A stretch of DNA of 64,000 bases from Flavobacteriaceae bacterium (lineage in GTDB: Bacteria; Bacteroidota; Bacteroidia; Flavobacteriales; Flavobacteriaceae), in contig JABSPL010000189.1 of the NCBI GenBank assembly GCA_013215105.1, positions 1 to 64,000 of the forward strand. Reading direction: 5' to 3'. Shown here piece after piece: positions 44,283 to 52,585 of the stretch. A program made the translations under genes and the position numbers. Numbering within the stretch: the stretch's first letter is position 1; every line of letters begins with the position of its first letter. The notes under the pieces are model-generated. The model made no database searches. It was not told the DNA's origin and saw nothing but the letters and a program-made list of their open reading frames with translations.

Positions 44283-44867
44283 TTATTTCTTTAAAGATTT
44301 ACTATATTTTTTTATGAATTTAGAAATCTTAGGTGTTATAACCATTTTACAATATGGAGCTTCCTTATTCTGAGAATAGTAGTCTTTATGATAATCTTCT
44401 GCCGAGTAGTAGTCTGTTAGCTCGACTACTTGGGTTACTATTTTGTTATCGAAATCTCCAGACTTGTCTAGCTCTAGTATTTTAGCTACAGCTATCTGCT
44501 TCTCTTCTTGTGTTTTATAAAAAATAACAGAACGATACTGAGTACCTATATCGTTACCTTGACGGTTAAGCGTAGTCGGGTCGTGAGTATAAAAGAATAC
44601 GTCTAGCAATAGCTCGTAACTAATAGCCTCAGGGTTGTATTTTATCTTAAGAACTTCGGCATGGTTGGTTGTACCTGTACAAATTTCTTTGTAAGTAGGG
44701 TTTTTGATATCTCCTCCAGTATAACCTGGTTCTACTACTTCCACACCTTCTAACTGTTGAAATATTGCCTCGGTACACCAGAAACAACCGTTACCTATAA
44801 CTATTTCTTTAGATTTTTGTGCCATAATATTTGCTGATAATAATAAGATTAATATAAATTTTCTCAT
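44283..44867 (-). CDS. msrA: Peptide-methionine (S)-S-oxide reductase MsrA, probably secreted
   Basis: MsrA reduces methionine-S-sulfoxide in proteins. The 194-residue product has the catalytic GNGCFWCTEAIF with C28, the segment VEPGYTGGDIKNPTY, YTHDPTTLNRQGNDIGTQYRS and AEDYHKDYY. The first 16 residues (MRKFILILLLSANIMA) form a short signal peptide followed by Gln, as in other secreted proteins of this genome, so periplasmic repair is likely. An internal Met at residue 15 would give a cytosolic form. The -7 element at 44872-44879 lies unusually close to the ATG. It is downstream of the CcoI gene but separated from it by 61 nt. Confidence 0.92.
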   Translation of the reverse strand: MRKFILILLLSANIMAQKSKEIVIGNGCFWCTEAIFQQLEGVEVVEPGYTGGDIKNPTYKEICTGTTNHAEVLKIKYNPEAISYELLLDVFFYTHDPTTLNRQGNDIGTQYRSVIFYKTQEEKQIAVAKILELDKSGDFDNKIVTQVVELTDYYSAEDYHKDYYSQNKEAPYCKMVITPKISKFIKKYSKSLKK

Positions 44868-44871
44868 GTCT

Positions 44872-44879
44872 CAAAAATA
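44872..44879 (-). promoter_or_regulatory. Possible -7 element for msrA
   Basis: TATTTTTG on the minus strand ends only 4 nt before the ATG. Transcription from it would start near or in the start codon, giving a leaderless mRNA or a message starting translation at Met15. Confidence 0.3.
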
Positions 44880-44928
44880 TATCTTTTTTAGTAAAACACA
44901 AACCTTTAGCACAAGTAAATCAAATAAA

Positions 44929-47343
44929 CTAACTAGGTTCCTCTCTTTTATTTATTTCCCTACCCAAAAACAAATAGGAATAATAATAAGTAGCCAAAGT
45001 AACAAATATAACTACCGAAATAGAACTTACAGGCATAAGTATAGCCGCAAATATAGGTGATAATTGTGCCGTTACAGCATAATACAAACCTACAATATTG
45101 TACATAAACGACAATACAAAGCTTATTTTGACTATCATAACCGTTTTTTCTGACAACTTTATAAAACTAGGTAATTTATCAAATTGTTTAGAGCTTAATA
45201 TAGCATCGCTCGCAGGAGTAAACATAGCCGTACCTTCCGATATTGACACACCTACATCACTTTGCTTGATAGCCCCAGAATCGTTCAGCCCATCACCAAC
45301 CATCATTACTCTACTTTTGTTTTGTAAGTCTTTTATATAATCCATTTTCTGATGAGGGTCTCTATTGAAAAACAAAGAAACATCCGTACCTAGCATATTT
45401 TCCAGATTAGTTCTTTCACCTTCATTGTCTCCTGAAAGTATAGAAAGTTTAAATTTTTCAGATAGTTTAGCAAATATTACTTTTATATTATCTCTATAAT
45501 TATTTTTAAAAGTACACTTACCATATATTTTATCATCTATACTTATATAGACTACCGTTTCAAGTACATTTACATTAGACTTATCATCATCATTACTTAC
45601 ATATTTAAAAGAACCTACTTTATATTTTTTGTTATATATATTAGCCTCTAATCCCTTACCTGGATATTCTTTTATATAATCAAATTCATCTTTACAGCTT
45701 TCTACTGTTTTCATATTTTCGTATAACATTCTACCCAAAGGATGATTAGATGTTCTCATAATGGCTTTTATAACCGACCTATCAATCTCTGGTATTTTTT
45801 CACCACTATAATTAACTTTACTTTCAGAACCTGTAGTTATAGTACCTGTTTTGTCGAAAACTATATGATTAATAGTAGCTAACTTTTCTATAGTTTGAGT
45901 GTTTTTTAGGTAAAAATCGTGATATCCAAATATCCTAATCATATTACCAAAACTGAAAGGAGCAGCTAAGGCTAAGGCACAAGGGCAGGCAACTATCAGT
46001 ACCGAAGTTACTACATTGAACAAATTGGATACATCATTAAAATACCAATAAATAGCCGAGAATAGAGTTACCAACAACACCACTATAGTAAAATATTTAC
46101 TTATTTTATCGGTCATAGACTGATATTTATCCGTTTTAGTATCAAAAACGCTACTATTCCAAAGGCTAGTCAAGTAACTTTGCGATACCGATTTGGTTAC
46201 TTTCACTTCTACAACGTCTCCTTGCTGCTTTCCTCCTGCATATATTTGATCGTTTATCTGTTTGTTAACAGGCACTGATTCTCCACTTACAAAGCTATAG
46301 TCTAATATTGCTTTACCTTTGACCAACACACAATCGGCAGGTATTAATTCGTTATTTCTTATAAGAAGTACATCTCCTATTTCTATCTTATGTACAGGTA
46401 TTCCTATTTCTTTATCGTTTTCTATTTTAGTTATCCCTATAGGAAAATACGATTTATAATCTCTTTCGAAAGACAAATAACTATATGTTTTATACTGAAA
46501 CAACCTACCTAAAAGCAAGTAAAACACTAAACCATTTAAACTATCTAAATAACCTTGCTCTCCCAAATACAATATTTCGAAACAACTTCTAAGAAACAAA
46601 ACTGATACACCCAAAGCTATAGGTATATCCATATTTATTATTTTATTTTTAAGACCTTTATAAGCTTTAATAAAATAATCATTTGCCGAATAAAAAACTA
46701 CAGGTAGCGTTATAACTAAGGTTATAATTCTGAAAAACATTTTATATTTGTCTAGCCAATAATCATCTTCACCTGCAAAATACTCAGGGAAAGCCAAAAA
46801 CATACTGTTCCCAAAAGCAAAACCTGCTAAAACTATTTTATAAACTAAACTATTGTTTTTCTTAGTTTTAGGCGAATTATCTTCTAAACTCAAATAAGGA
46901 GCATAACCTATAGAAGACAATAAAACCACTAATTCTTTAAGATTTATTTCTTTTTTATTATAAGTAACCCTTACAGTTTTTTTAGGGAAATTAACTATAG
47001 AGTTAATTACATATTTATCTATTTTTCTAAGATTTTCTAATATCCATATACAAGAGCTACAGTGTATATCTGGTATTTTAAAATTAACAATTACCGTGTT
47101 ATCATCTTCAAACTCTATAAGGGACTTAACTATGTCTTTATTTGATAAAAAGTCGTAATTTTTGGTGTTTTTCTTATTTCTAACACCTGGCTTATCGTTT
47201 AATTTATAATAATCATTCAGATTATTACCATTAATTATCTGATAAACCATTTTACATGCCGTACAACAAAAAGTCTTATCATCTTTTTTTTCAGTAGTAC
47301 TTTCACATATATCACCGCAGTGGAAACAGTAATCTCTGTTCAT
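44929..47343 (-). CDS. ccoI: Copper-translocating P-type ATPase, CcoI type
   Basis: An 804-residue P1B ATPase of the FixI/CcoI kind, which supplies copper to cbb3-type cytochrome oxidase. The N-terminus has the Cys-rich domain typical of this group (YCFHCGDIC, FCCTACKMVY), then an HMA domain with HCSSCIW. Eight membrane helices include the metal-site CPC in VACPCALALAAP. The phosphorylation site is DKTGTITTG, the SNHPLGR motif follows, and GDGLNDSGAIKQSDVGVSI closes the ATP domain. It is divergent from fnr with a candidate operator between. The oxidase genes and ccoS are not in the window. Confidence 0.93.
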   Translation of the reverse strand: MNRDYCFHCGDICESTTEKKDDKTFCCTACKMVYQIINGNNLNDYYKLNDKPGVRNKKNTKNYDFLSNKDIVKSLIEFEDDNTVIVNFKIPDIHCSSCIWILENLRKIDKYVINSIVNFPKKTVRVTYNKKEINLKELVVLLSSIGYAPYLSLEDNSPKTKKNNSLVYKIVLAGFAFGNSMFLAFPEYFAGEDDYWLDKYKMFFRIITLVITLPVVFYSANDYFIKAYKGLKNKIINMDIPIALGVSVLFLRSCFEILYLGEQGYLDSLNGLVFYLLLGRLFQYKTYSYLSFERDYKSYFPIGITKIENDKEIGIPVHKIEIGDVLLIRNNELIPADCVLVKGKAILDYSFVSGESVPVNKQINDQIYAGGKQQGDVVEVKVTKSVSQSYLTSLWNSSVFDTKTDKYQSMTDKISKYFTIVVLLVTLFSAIYWYFNDVSNLFNVVTSVLIVACPCALALAAPFSFGNMIRIFGYHDFYLKNTQTIEKLATINHIVFDKTGTITTGSESKVNYSGEKIPEIDRSVIKAIMRTSNHPLGRMLYENMKTVESCKDEFDYIKEYPGKGLEANIYNKKYKVGSFKYVSNDDDKSNVNVLETVVYISIDDKIYGKCTFKNNYRDNIKVIFAKLSEKFKLSILSGDNEGERTNLENMLGTDVSLFFNRDPHQKMDYIKDLQNKSRVMMVGDGLNDSGAIKQSDVGVSISEGTAMFTPASDAILSSKQFDKLPSFIKLSEKTVMIVKISFVLSFMYNIVGLYYAVTAQLSPIFAAILMPVSSISVVIFVTLATYYYSYLFLGREINKREEPS

Positions 47344-47367
47344 TATTTTAATCTAATTAGTGGAATA

Positions 47368-47375
47368 CAAATATA
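47368..47375 (-). promoter_or_regulatory. -7 element for ccoI
   Basis: TATATTTG on the minus strand, 24 nt before the ATG. No -33 TTTG exists; the Fnr-type palindrome lies where an activator would replace it. Confidence 0.55.
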
Positions 47376-47397
47376 GATATACAATAGATAAAATAAC

Positions 47398-47411
47398 ATG
47401 ACATAAGTCAT
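47398..47411. promoter_or_regulatory. Candidate Fnr/Crp-type operator
   Basis: ATGAC-ATAA-GTCAT is a perfect palindrome of 14 bp, of the two-half-site form bound by Crp/Fnr proteins (E. coli Fnr: TTGAT-N4-ATCAA). Its centre is about 41 nt upstream of the predicted ccoI transcription start, the class II activator position. For fnr, a weak TAGCTTG element near 47422 would place it near -30, where it would repress. Confidence 0.6.
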
Positions 47412-47456
47412 TTCTTTTTATTAGCTTGCAATCGTAACCTATCCACCACTTGAGTA

Positions 47457-48143
47457 ATGAGCGACTGTAACCAATGTATTGTAAGAGAATTAAATAGTCT
47501 TAAAAAACTATCTAAAGAAGAGCTAAGAAGTGTTTCAGAGCATAAATCATCAATAGTTTTTGATAAAGGAGATATAATCTTTGAAGAAGGAAACTCTCTA
47601 CAGGGACTTTATTGTATAGACAATGGCATAGTTAAACTTAGTAAGCTAAGCGAAAACGGAAAAGAGCAAATAGTCAGATTCCTTAAGCGAGGAGACATGC
47701 TAGGTTATCGTTCGGTACTTAACGAAGACATTACTAGTCTAAAAGCTACTGCAATGGATAATGTAAGAGCTTGCTTCATACCTAAAGACGATATAGGTAA
47801 CAATATGGAACACAATCATAGCTTCTCCAAAAGCATGTTCAATATCCTATGTACCGACCTTAAGAACGCCAACCAACACTCTGTCGATTTGGCTCAAAAA
47901 TCAGCCAGACAAAGACTAGCAGAAGCTCTACTTTTCTTAGACAATAAGTTTGGAAGAAATAATGAAAACTACCTAAATATAAACCTTAGTAGAGAGGAGT
48001 TCTCTAGTATAATAGGAGTCGCTACTGAGTCTACTATCAGATTATTATCTTCTTTCAAAAAAGAAAAACTAATAGAATTAAAAGGTAAAAACATAAAAAT
48101 ACTAGACATCCAAACTCTAGAGAACATCAATAACGGATTCTAA
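47457..48143 (+). CDS. Crp/Fnr family transcriptional regulator
   Basis: A 228-residue regulator with an N-terminal cyclic-nucleotide-type beta-roll (FEEGNSLQGLYCIDNGIVKL, KEQIVRFLKRGDMLGYRS) and a C-terminal winged helix with the recognition helix in SREEFSSIIGVATESTIRLLSSFKKE. The N-terminal SDCNQC (C4, C7) and other Cys residues later could hold an iron-sulfur cluster as in Fnr. It is divergent from ccoI across 113 nt that hold a 14-bp palindrome, so control of copper supply to the oxidase by oxygen is likely but inferred. The start is the first ATG. Confidence 0.9.
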   Translation: MSDCNQCIVRELNSLKKLSKEELRSVSEHKSSIVFDKGDIIFEEGNSLQGLYCIDNGIVKLSKLSENGKEQIVRFLKRGDMLGYRSVLNEDITSLKATAMDNVRACFIPKDDIGNNMEHNHSFSKSMFNILCTDLKNANQHSVDLAQKSARQRLAEALLFLDNKFGRNNENYLNINLSREEFSSIIGVATESTIRLLSSFKKEKLIELKGKNIKILDIQTLENINNGF

Positions 48144-48202
48144 TAAAACTTACATATTAATATAATTGTTTATATTTACCCTAAAACAATAAACAATTAC
48201 AC

Positions 48203-49660
48203 ATGAAAATACTAAAAAAAGCACTACTAGTAGCTTTAACAATACTAGTAGCTGTTATACTTTACAATACTTTTATTTTTGAGTCTAAACAGATAAGCAT
48301 ACAAGCTATATCTGATATAAAAATAAGCGAAAAGGCTAAACATAACTTAGCCAAAGCTATCAGAATAAAAACTATATCTCCGGAAAACCCTATTGATTTC
48401 GATTCTATAGAATTCAATAAATTTAAGTTTTTCCTAAAAAAAACATATCCTTTAATCGATTCTTTACTAGAACTAAAAACATTTAACAAATTTAGCTACC
48501 TATACAAATGGCAAGGCTCAAATTCTTTGTTAAAGCCTATAATACTTATGGCTCATACCGATGTAGTTCCCGTAATAAGCAAAAACAAAGCTGACTGGAA
48601 ACAAGACGCTTTTGCAGGAATAATAACCAATAACAATATATGGGGAAGAGGAGCTATAGACGATAAAAATAGTGTAATAGCTATAATGGAATCGGTAGAA
48701 TCGTTACTCGAAAAAGGTTTCAAACCCCAAAGAAGCATATATATAGCCTTAGGTCATGACGAAGAAATAGGAGGATTACGAGGTGCAAAAGTAATAGCAA
48801 AACACTTAGAGAGCGAAGAAATTATAGCCGAATTCATAATGGACGAAGGAGGAATAATCGCTCAAAAAATGATCCCTGGAATAGACAAAGATGTTGCTTT
48901 GATAGGTATTGCCGAAAAAGGTTTTTTGACTTTAATTTTATCTATAAAAGTAGAAGGAGGACACTCTTCCATGCCTGCCAAAGAAACTGCAATAGATATA
49001 ATGTCTAAAGCTATTTACACACTTAAACAAAATCCTTTCCCTAGTAAAATAACACCTATACTCAAAGAATTTATAAATCATATAGGCCCCGAGATGCCGT
49101 TTGCTAACAAAATGGTATTTGCCAATAGTCGTCTGTTCTCTCCTTTAATACTCAATATATACGAGGCTAATCCTTCTAGTAATTCACTAGTAAGAACAAC
49201 TACCGCTCCCACTATTTTCAACAGCGGGGTCAAAGAAAATATAATTCCTCAATTTGCTAGTGCCTCTGTTAATTTCAGGATTTTACCAGGCGAGAGTACC
49301 GAGTCGGTTATACTACGTGTTACTAAGATTATTGATGAGCCTAGAATAAATATAACCCCAAAAAATGGAGGATCTAAATCTTCGAAAGTTTCCCAGATAA
49401 ACACTTTAGGCTACAATATTATACATAAAAGTATAGCTCAAATATACCCAAAAACTATAGTTTCTCCTTATTTGGTAGTTGCAGGAACCGACGCTAAGCA
49501 TTACAGTAAAGTTTCTGACAATATATATAGATTTAGCCCTATAAAACTAAACAAAGGCAATATAAAATCGTTCCACGGATTAAACGAGAAAATATCCATA
49601 AAGGAATTTGAAGATTCTATAATATTCTATACTCAGATAATAAAAAACAGTAATTTATAA
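48203..49660 (+). CDS. M20 family metallopeptidase (carboxypeptidase PM20D1-like)
   Basis: A 485-residue amidohydrolase of the M20 family with an N-terminal membrane anchor (about residues 6-24), so probably periplasmic. The two-zinc site is complete: MAHTDVVPV (His, Asp), WGRGAIDDKNSV (bridging Asp), GHDEEIGG (catalytic Glu and metal Glu), IMDEGG, and TDAKHYSKV near the C-terminus (His). The dimerisation domain is inserted from about 250 to 365. It resembles carboxypeptidase S/PM20D1 proteins, which act on N-acyl amino acids or peptides; the substrate is uncertain. It is a single gene with a terminator after it. Confidence 0.9.
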   Translation: MKILKKALLVALTILVAVILYNTFIFESKQISIQAISDIKISEKAKHNLAKAIRIKTISPENPIDFDSIEFNKFKFFLKKTYPLIDSLLELKTFNKFSYLYKWQGSNSLLKPIILMAHTDVVPVISKNKADWKQDAFAGIITNNNIWGRGAIDDKNSVIAIMESVESLLEKGFKPQRSIYIALGHDEEIGGLRGAKVIAKHLESEEIIAEFIMDEGGIIAQKMIPGIDKDVALIGIAEKGFLTLILSIKVEGGHSSMPAKETAIDIMSKAIYTLKQNPFPSKITPILKEFINHIGPEMPFANKMVFANSRLFSPLILNIYEANPSSNSLVRTTTAPTIFNSGVKENIIPQFASASVNFRILPGESTESVILRVTKIIDEPRINITPKNGGSKSSKVSQINTLGYNIIHKSIAQIYPKTIVSPYLVVAGTDAKHYSKVSDNIYRFSPIKLNKGNIKSFHGLNEKISIKEFEDSIIFYTQIIKNSNL

Positions 49661-49666
49661 AAATTT

Positions 49667-49697
49667 CAGCCGTAGATATTTTTAGTATCTACGGCTG
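49667..49697. terminator. Hairpin between M20 and PBP genes
   Basis: CAGCCGTAGATA and TATCTACGGCTG are perfect arms around a 7-nt loop. The T run is weak on both strands. Confidence 0.75.
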
Positions 49698-49726
49698 ATT
49701 AATATTTATTATTTAGATTATTTTAA

Positions 49727-52024
49727 TTATTCAAACTCGATATAATCACTATCAGAAGAACCATTTTCTTGCGTAGAAAGATTAATATCGTCATCACAAT
49801 CAATCCTTACATTAAGGTTTTCTGGTCTTTCGAAGTCTTGATCGCTTATATTCAAGGAACTATCCGCATAACATTTACGCATATATATAGCCCAAGTAGG
49901 TAACGCCATAGTTGCTCCCTGCCCGTAATATATACCTTCGAAATGTACCGCTCTATCCTCTGCGCCAGCCCAAACTCCTGTAACCAAGTTAGGTACCATT
50001 CCCATAAACCAACCATCAGACTGGTTTTGAGTAGTCCCCGTTTTACCTGCTATAGGGTTTTTAAATTCGTAAGGATATCCAGTAGCACAACTATCTCTAT
50101 AGTTAGCAGCACTAGACCTAAGCCTCGATCCTGAACCAAATTTAGTAACTCCTTTTAGCAAATCTAACACCACATAAGCAGACTCTTTACTAAGAACCTC
50201 ATTAGAGTCAGAACCAAAACGACTAAGAACAACACCATTTTTATCTTCTATCTTAGTAACTACAATCGGAGCTTTTCTTAATCCTTTATTAGCAAACGAA
50301 GAATATGCACTCACCATTTCGTATAAACTAAGTTCCACCGTACCCAAGGCTATAGAAACCACCTCTGGAATATGGCTTTTTATACCTGCCCTTTTGGCTA
50401 ACCTTACTACAGTAGCAGGCCCTACCATATCTATCATTTGTGCCGATATCGTATTTACCGAATTGGCTATAGCTTGCTGAAGAGTCATTTCTCCTTCGTA
50501 ATTACCTCCCGAATTCCTAGGACTCCAATTTTCTTTCATTCCATATTTTTCTTTAGATATAGTATATCTAGCTCTAGAAAACTTCTTACAAGGAGATATA
50601 TTGAGCTGATCTATAACCGAAGCATACACAAATGGTTTAAAAGTAGAACCTACTTGCCTCTTACCTGTTACTACATTATCGAACTGAAATTTCTTGTAAT
50701 TAATACCTCCTACCCACGCTTTTACTTCACCAGTTTGAGGCTCTATCGAAATAAGACTACTATGTATAAAATGCTTGTAATACCTGATAGAATCGTACGG
50801 AGTCATAAGTGTATCTATATCTCCTTTCCAAGAAAACAACTTCATTTTTCTTTCTTTAAAAAACGACTTTTCTATATCGGAAGAAGAAACACCATTTTTC
50901 CTTAATCTTCTCCATCTATCCGAATTTTTCATAGACCTTAACATTATATTGTCTATTTCTTTTTCTTTTAGGTCATAAAAAGGAGCTGTTTTGTTTTTTT
51001 TCTGTTCTTTAAAAAATATTCTTTGTAAATTGGTCATATGTTCGTTGACCGACTCGTAAGCATATTTCTGCATTCTAGAGTCTATAGTGGTATATATCTT
51101 AAGACCGTCACTGAATAATTTATGCTTTTCTCCATTAGTTTTAGGATTGTCAGATATCCATTTTTTCATGTATTTCTGTAAATAATTCCTGAAATAAGTT
51201 ATATTTCCATCACTATGACTTTCGGGACTATATTTTATTTTAAGCGGTAATTTCTTAAGGTCTTTCAATTGTTTTTCGTTCAAATAACCTGAAGACTGCA
51301 TAAGAGACATTACCAAATTTCTTCTTTTAAGAGTTCTTGCTTTTGAAGATTCTCTTTTAGGATTATAATACCAAGGATTTTTTAACATAGAAGCAAAAAC
51401 AGCTGACTCTTCTATACTTAGGTTTTTTACATTTTTCCCGAAATATATCCTACTTGCCGACTTTATTCCAGTTGCATTATAAATAAAATCGAACTTATTC
51501 AAATACATCGTTATTATTTCTTGCTTAGTATATTGCCTCTCCAACTTAACCGATATAACCCATTCCTTCATTTTTTGAATAAGTATCTCTCCTAGATTTT
51601 TAGATCTACCTGTAAATAATAGCTTAGCCAACTGCTGAGTTATAGTACTCCCTCCCCCTTTGCTTCCTAAAGACAATATTGCCCTAGCAAAACCTTGTGC
51701 ATCTATACCCGAATGTTCAAAATATCTTTTATCTTCGGTAGCTACAATGGCATCTACTAATGATTTTGGCAATTCGTCAAAAGTTGCTGGAGTTCTGTTT
51801 TCGTAAGCATATCTGCCAATTGTCTTACCATCGCTAGATATTATCTCACTAGCAAAACTTATCTCTGGTGATTCTAACTCTTCGAAGCTTGGTAAATCTC
51901 CAAATACACCTTTGGACACCAACAAAAACATGAAAGAGACAAAAATAACTCCCGAAAAAAATAATATCCAAATTGCTTTGACATATTTAATAAAACTTAC
52001 CTTTTTTACCGATTTTTTAGTCAT
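49727..52024 (-). CDS. Bifunctional penicillin-binding protein 1A
   Basis: A 765-residue class A PBP that polymerises and cross-links peptidoglycan. One N-terminal membrane helix (about 15-40) is followed by the glycosyltransferase GT51 domain with ATEDKRYFEHSGID and GGGSTITQQLAKLLF. The transpeptidase domain has the catalytic SxxK in GSTFKPFVYA, SVN in AIANSVNTIS, and KTG in AGKTGTTQNQSDGW. A short acidic tail follows. Its start overlaps the gldH stop by 1 nt (TAATG), so the two are translationally coupled in the ricT-gldH-PBP cluster, a conserved flavobacterial order. Confidence 0.95.
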   Translation of the reverse strand: MTKKSVKKVSFIKYVKAIWILFFSGVIFVSFMFLLVSKGVFGDLPSFEELESPEISFASEIISSDGKTIGRYAYENRTPATFDELPKSLVDAIVATEDKRYFEHSGIDAQGFARAILSLGSKGGGSTITQQLAKLLFTGRSKNLGEILIQKMKEWVISVKLERQYTKQEIITMYLNKFDFIYNATGIKSASRIYFGKNVKNLSIEESAVFASMLKNPWYYNPKRESSKARTLKRRNLVMSLMQSSGYLNEKQLKDLKKLPLKIKYSPESHSDGNITYFRNYLQKYMKKWISDNPKTNGEKHKLFSDGLKIYTTIDSRMQKYAYESVNEHMTNLQRIFFKEQKKNKTAPFYDLKEKEIDNIMLRSMKNSDRWRRLRKNGVSSSDIEKSFFKERKMKLFSWKGDIDTLMTPYDSIRYYKHFIHSSLISIEPQTGEVKAWVGGINYKKFQFDNVVTGKRQVGSTFKPFVYASVIDQLNISPCKKFSRARYTISKEKYGMKENWSPRNSGGNYEGEMTLQQAIANSVNTISAQMIDMVGPATVVRLAKRAGIKSHIPEVVSIALGTVELSLYEMVSAYSSFANKGLRKAPIVVTKIEDKNGVVLSRFGSDSNEVLSKESAYVVLDLLKGVTKFGSGSRLRSSAANYRDSCATGYPYEFKNPIAGKTGTTQNQSDGWFMGMVPNLVTGVWAGAEDRAVHFEGIYYGQGATMALPTWAIYMRKCYADSSLNISDQDFERPENLNVRIDCDDDINLSTQENGSSDSDYIEFE

Positions 52025-52515
52025 TATCTTTGTTTTTTTACTTCTATACTTATCCCTACGCTTACTACCCCTTCTAGTTTTTCTAAAACACTTTCTTTAT
52101 CTATTTTTCTCATAGCGTATTTTAGTTTAATCTTATAAATTCCTTTTCCGGGAAACCTTACATTTTCCTTGTACAAAAGTTTATTATCTTTTACTTCTCC
52201 TCCTCTTCCTAACCATTCCCCGCTAGGTTTTGCCATAGCATACTCCAAAGTATCTACCGTTTTTAACCCATCTGGAAACTCTATTTCGGTTATCAAAAAC
52301 AAATTACTATAAGAGAAATTATTATTATTTCTAATATTAATAAATATATCATTCTTAGAGATAGTATCTGTTATTTCAGCTTCAAATCTCACCATATCAT
52401 CATGTAACCAACCTTGTTTTGTAAAAGTAATATCACTATCAAACACATGATTATCGCTACAACAAACCAAAGTAAATAACAATACTATATAGTATATCTT
52501 ATTTTTCAGAATCAT
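52024..52515 (-). CDS. gldH: Gliding motility lipoprotein GldH
   Basis: A 163-residue lipoprotein. The signal MILKNKIYYIVLLFTLVCC leads to a Cys at residue 18 or 19. The family pattern is visible in SGEWLGRGGEVKDNKLLYKE, VRFPGKGIYKIKLKYAMR and the N-terminal NHVFDSDITF. GldH is needed for gliding and secretion in Flavobacterium johnsoniae; its exact mechanism is unsettled. Presence of gldH alone does not prove gliding, since nonmotile Flavobacteriia keep it. It is 70 nt after ricT and overlaps the PBP start by 1 nt. Confidence 0.93.
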   Translation of the reverse strand: MILKNKIYYIVLLFTLVCCSDNHVFDSDITFTKQGWLHDDMVRFEAEITDTISKNDIFINIRNNNNFSYSNLFLITEIEFPDGLKTVDTLEYAMAKPSGEWLGRGGEVKDNKLLYKENVRFPGKGIYKIKLKYAMRKIDKESVLEKLEGVVSVGISIEVKKQR

Positions 52516-52585
52516 TATTATTATTTTTATTTACTAATTGTTTAGGTTTGTTAGATGTTTCAACTACTACAGACTCGCTCTATTT

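Noticed and set aside
50438-50905. A 155-codon plus-strand frame opposite the PBP1A gene
   Set aside because: Antisense to conserved transpeptidase sequence, with no recognisable domain.
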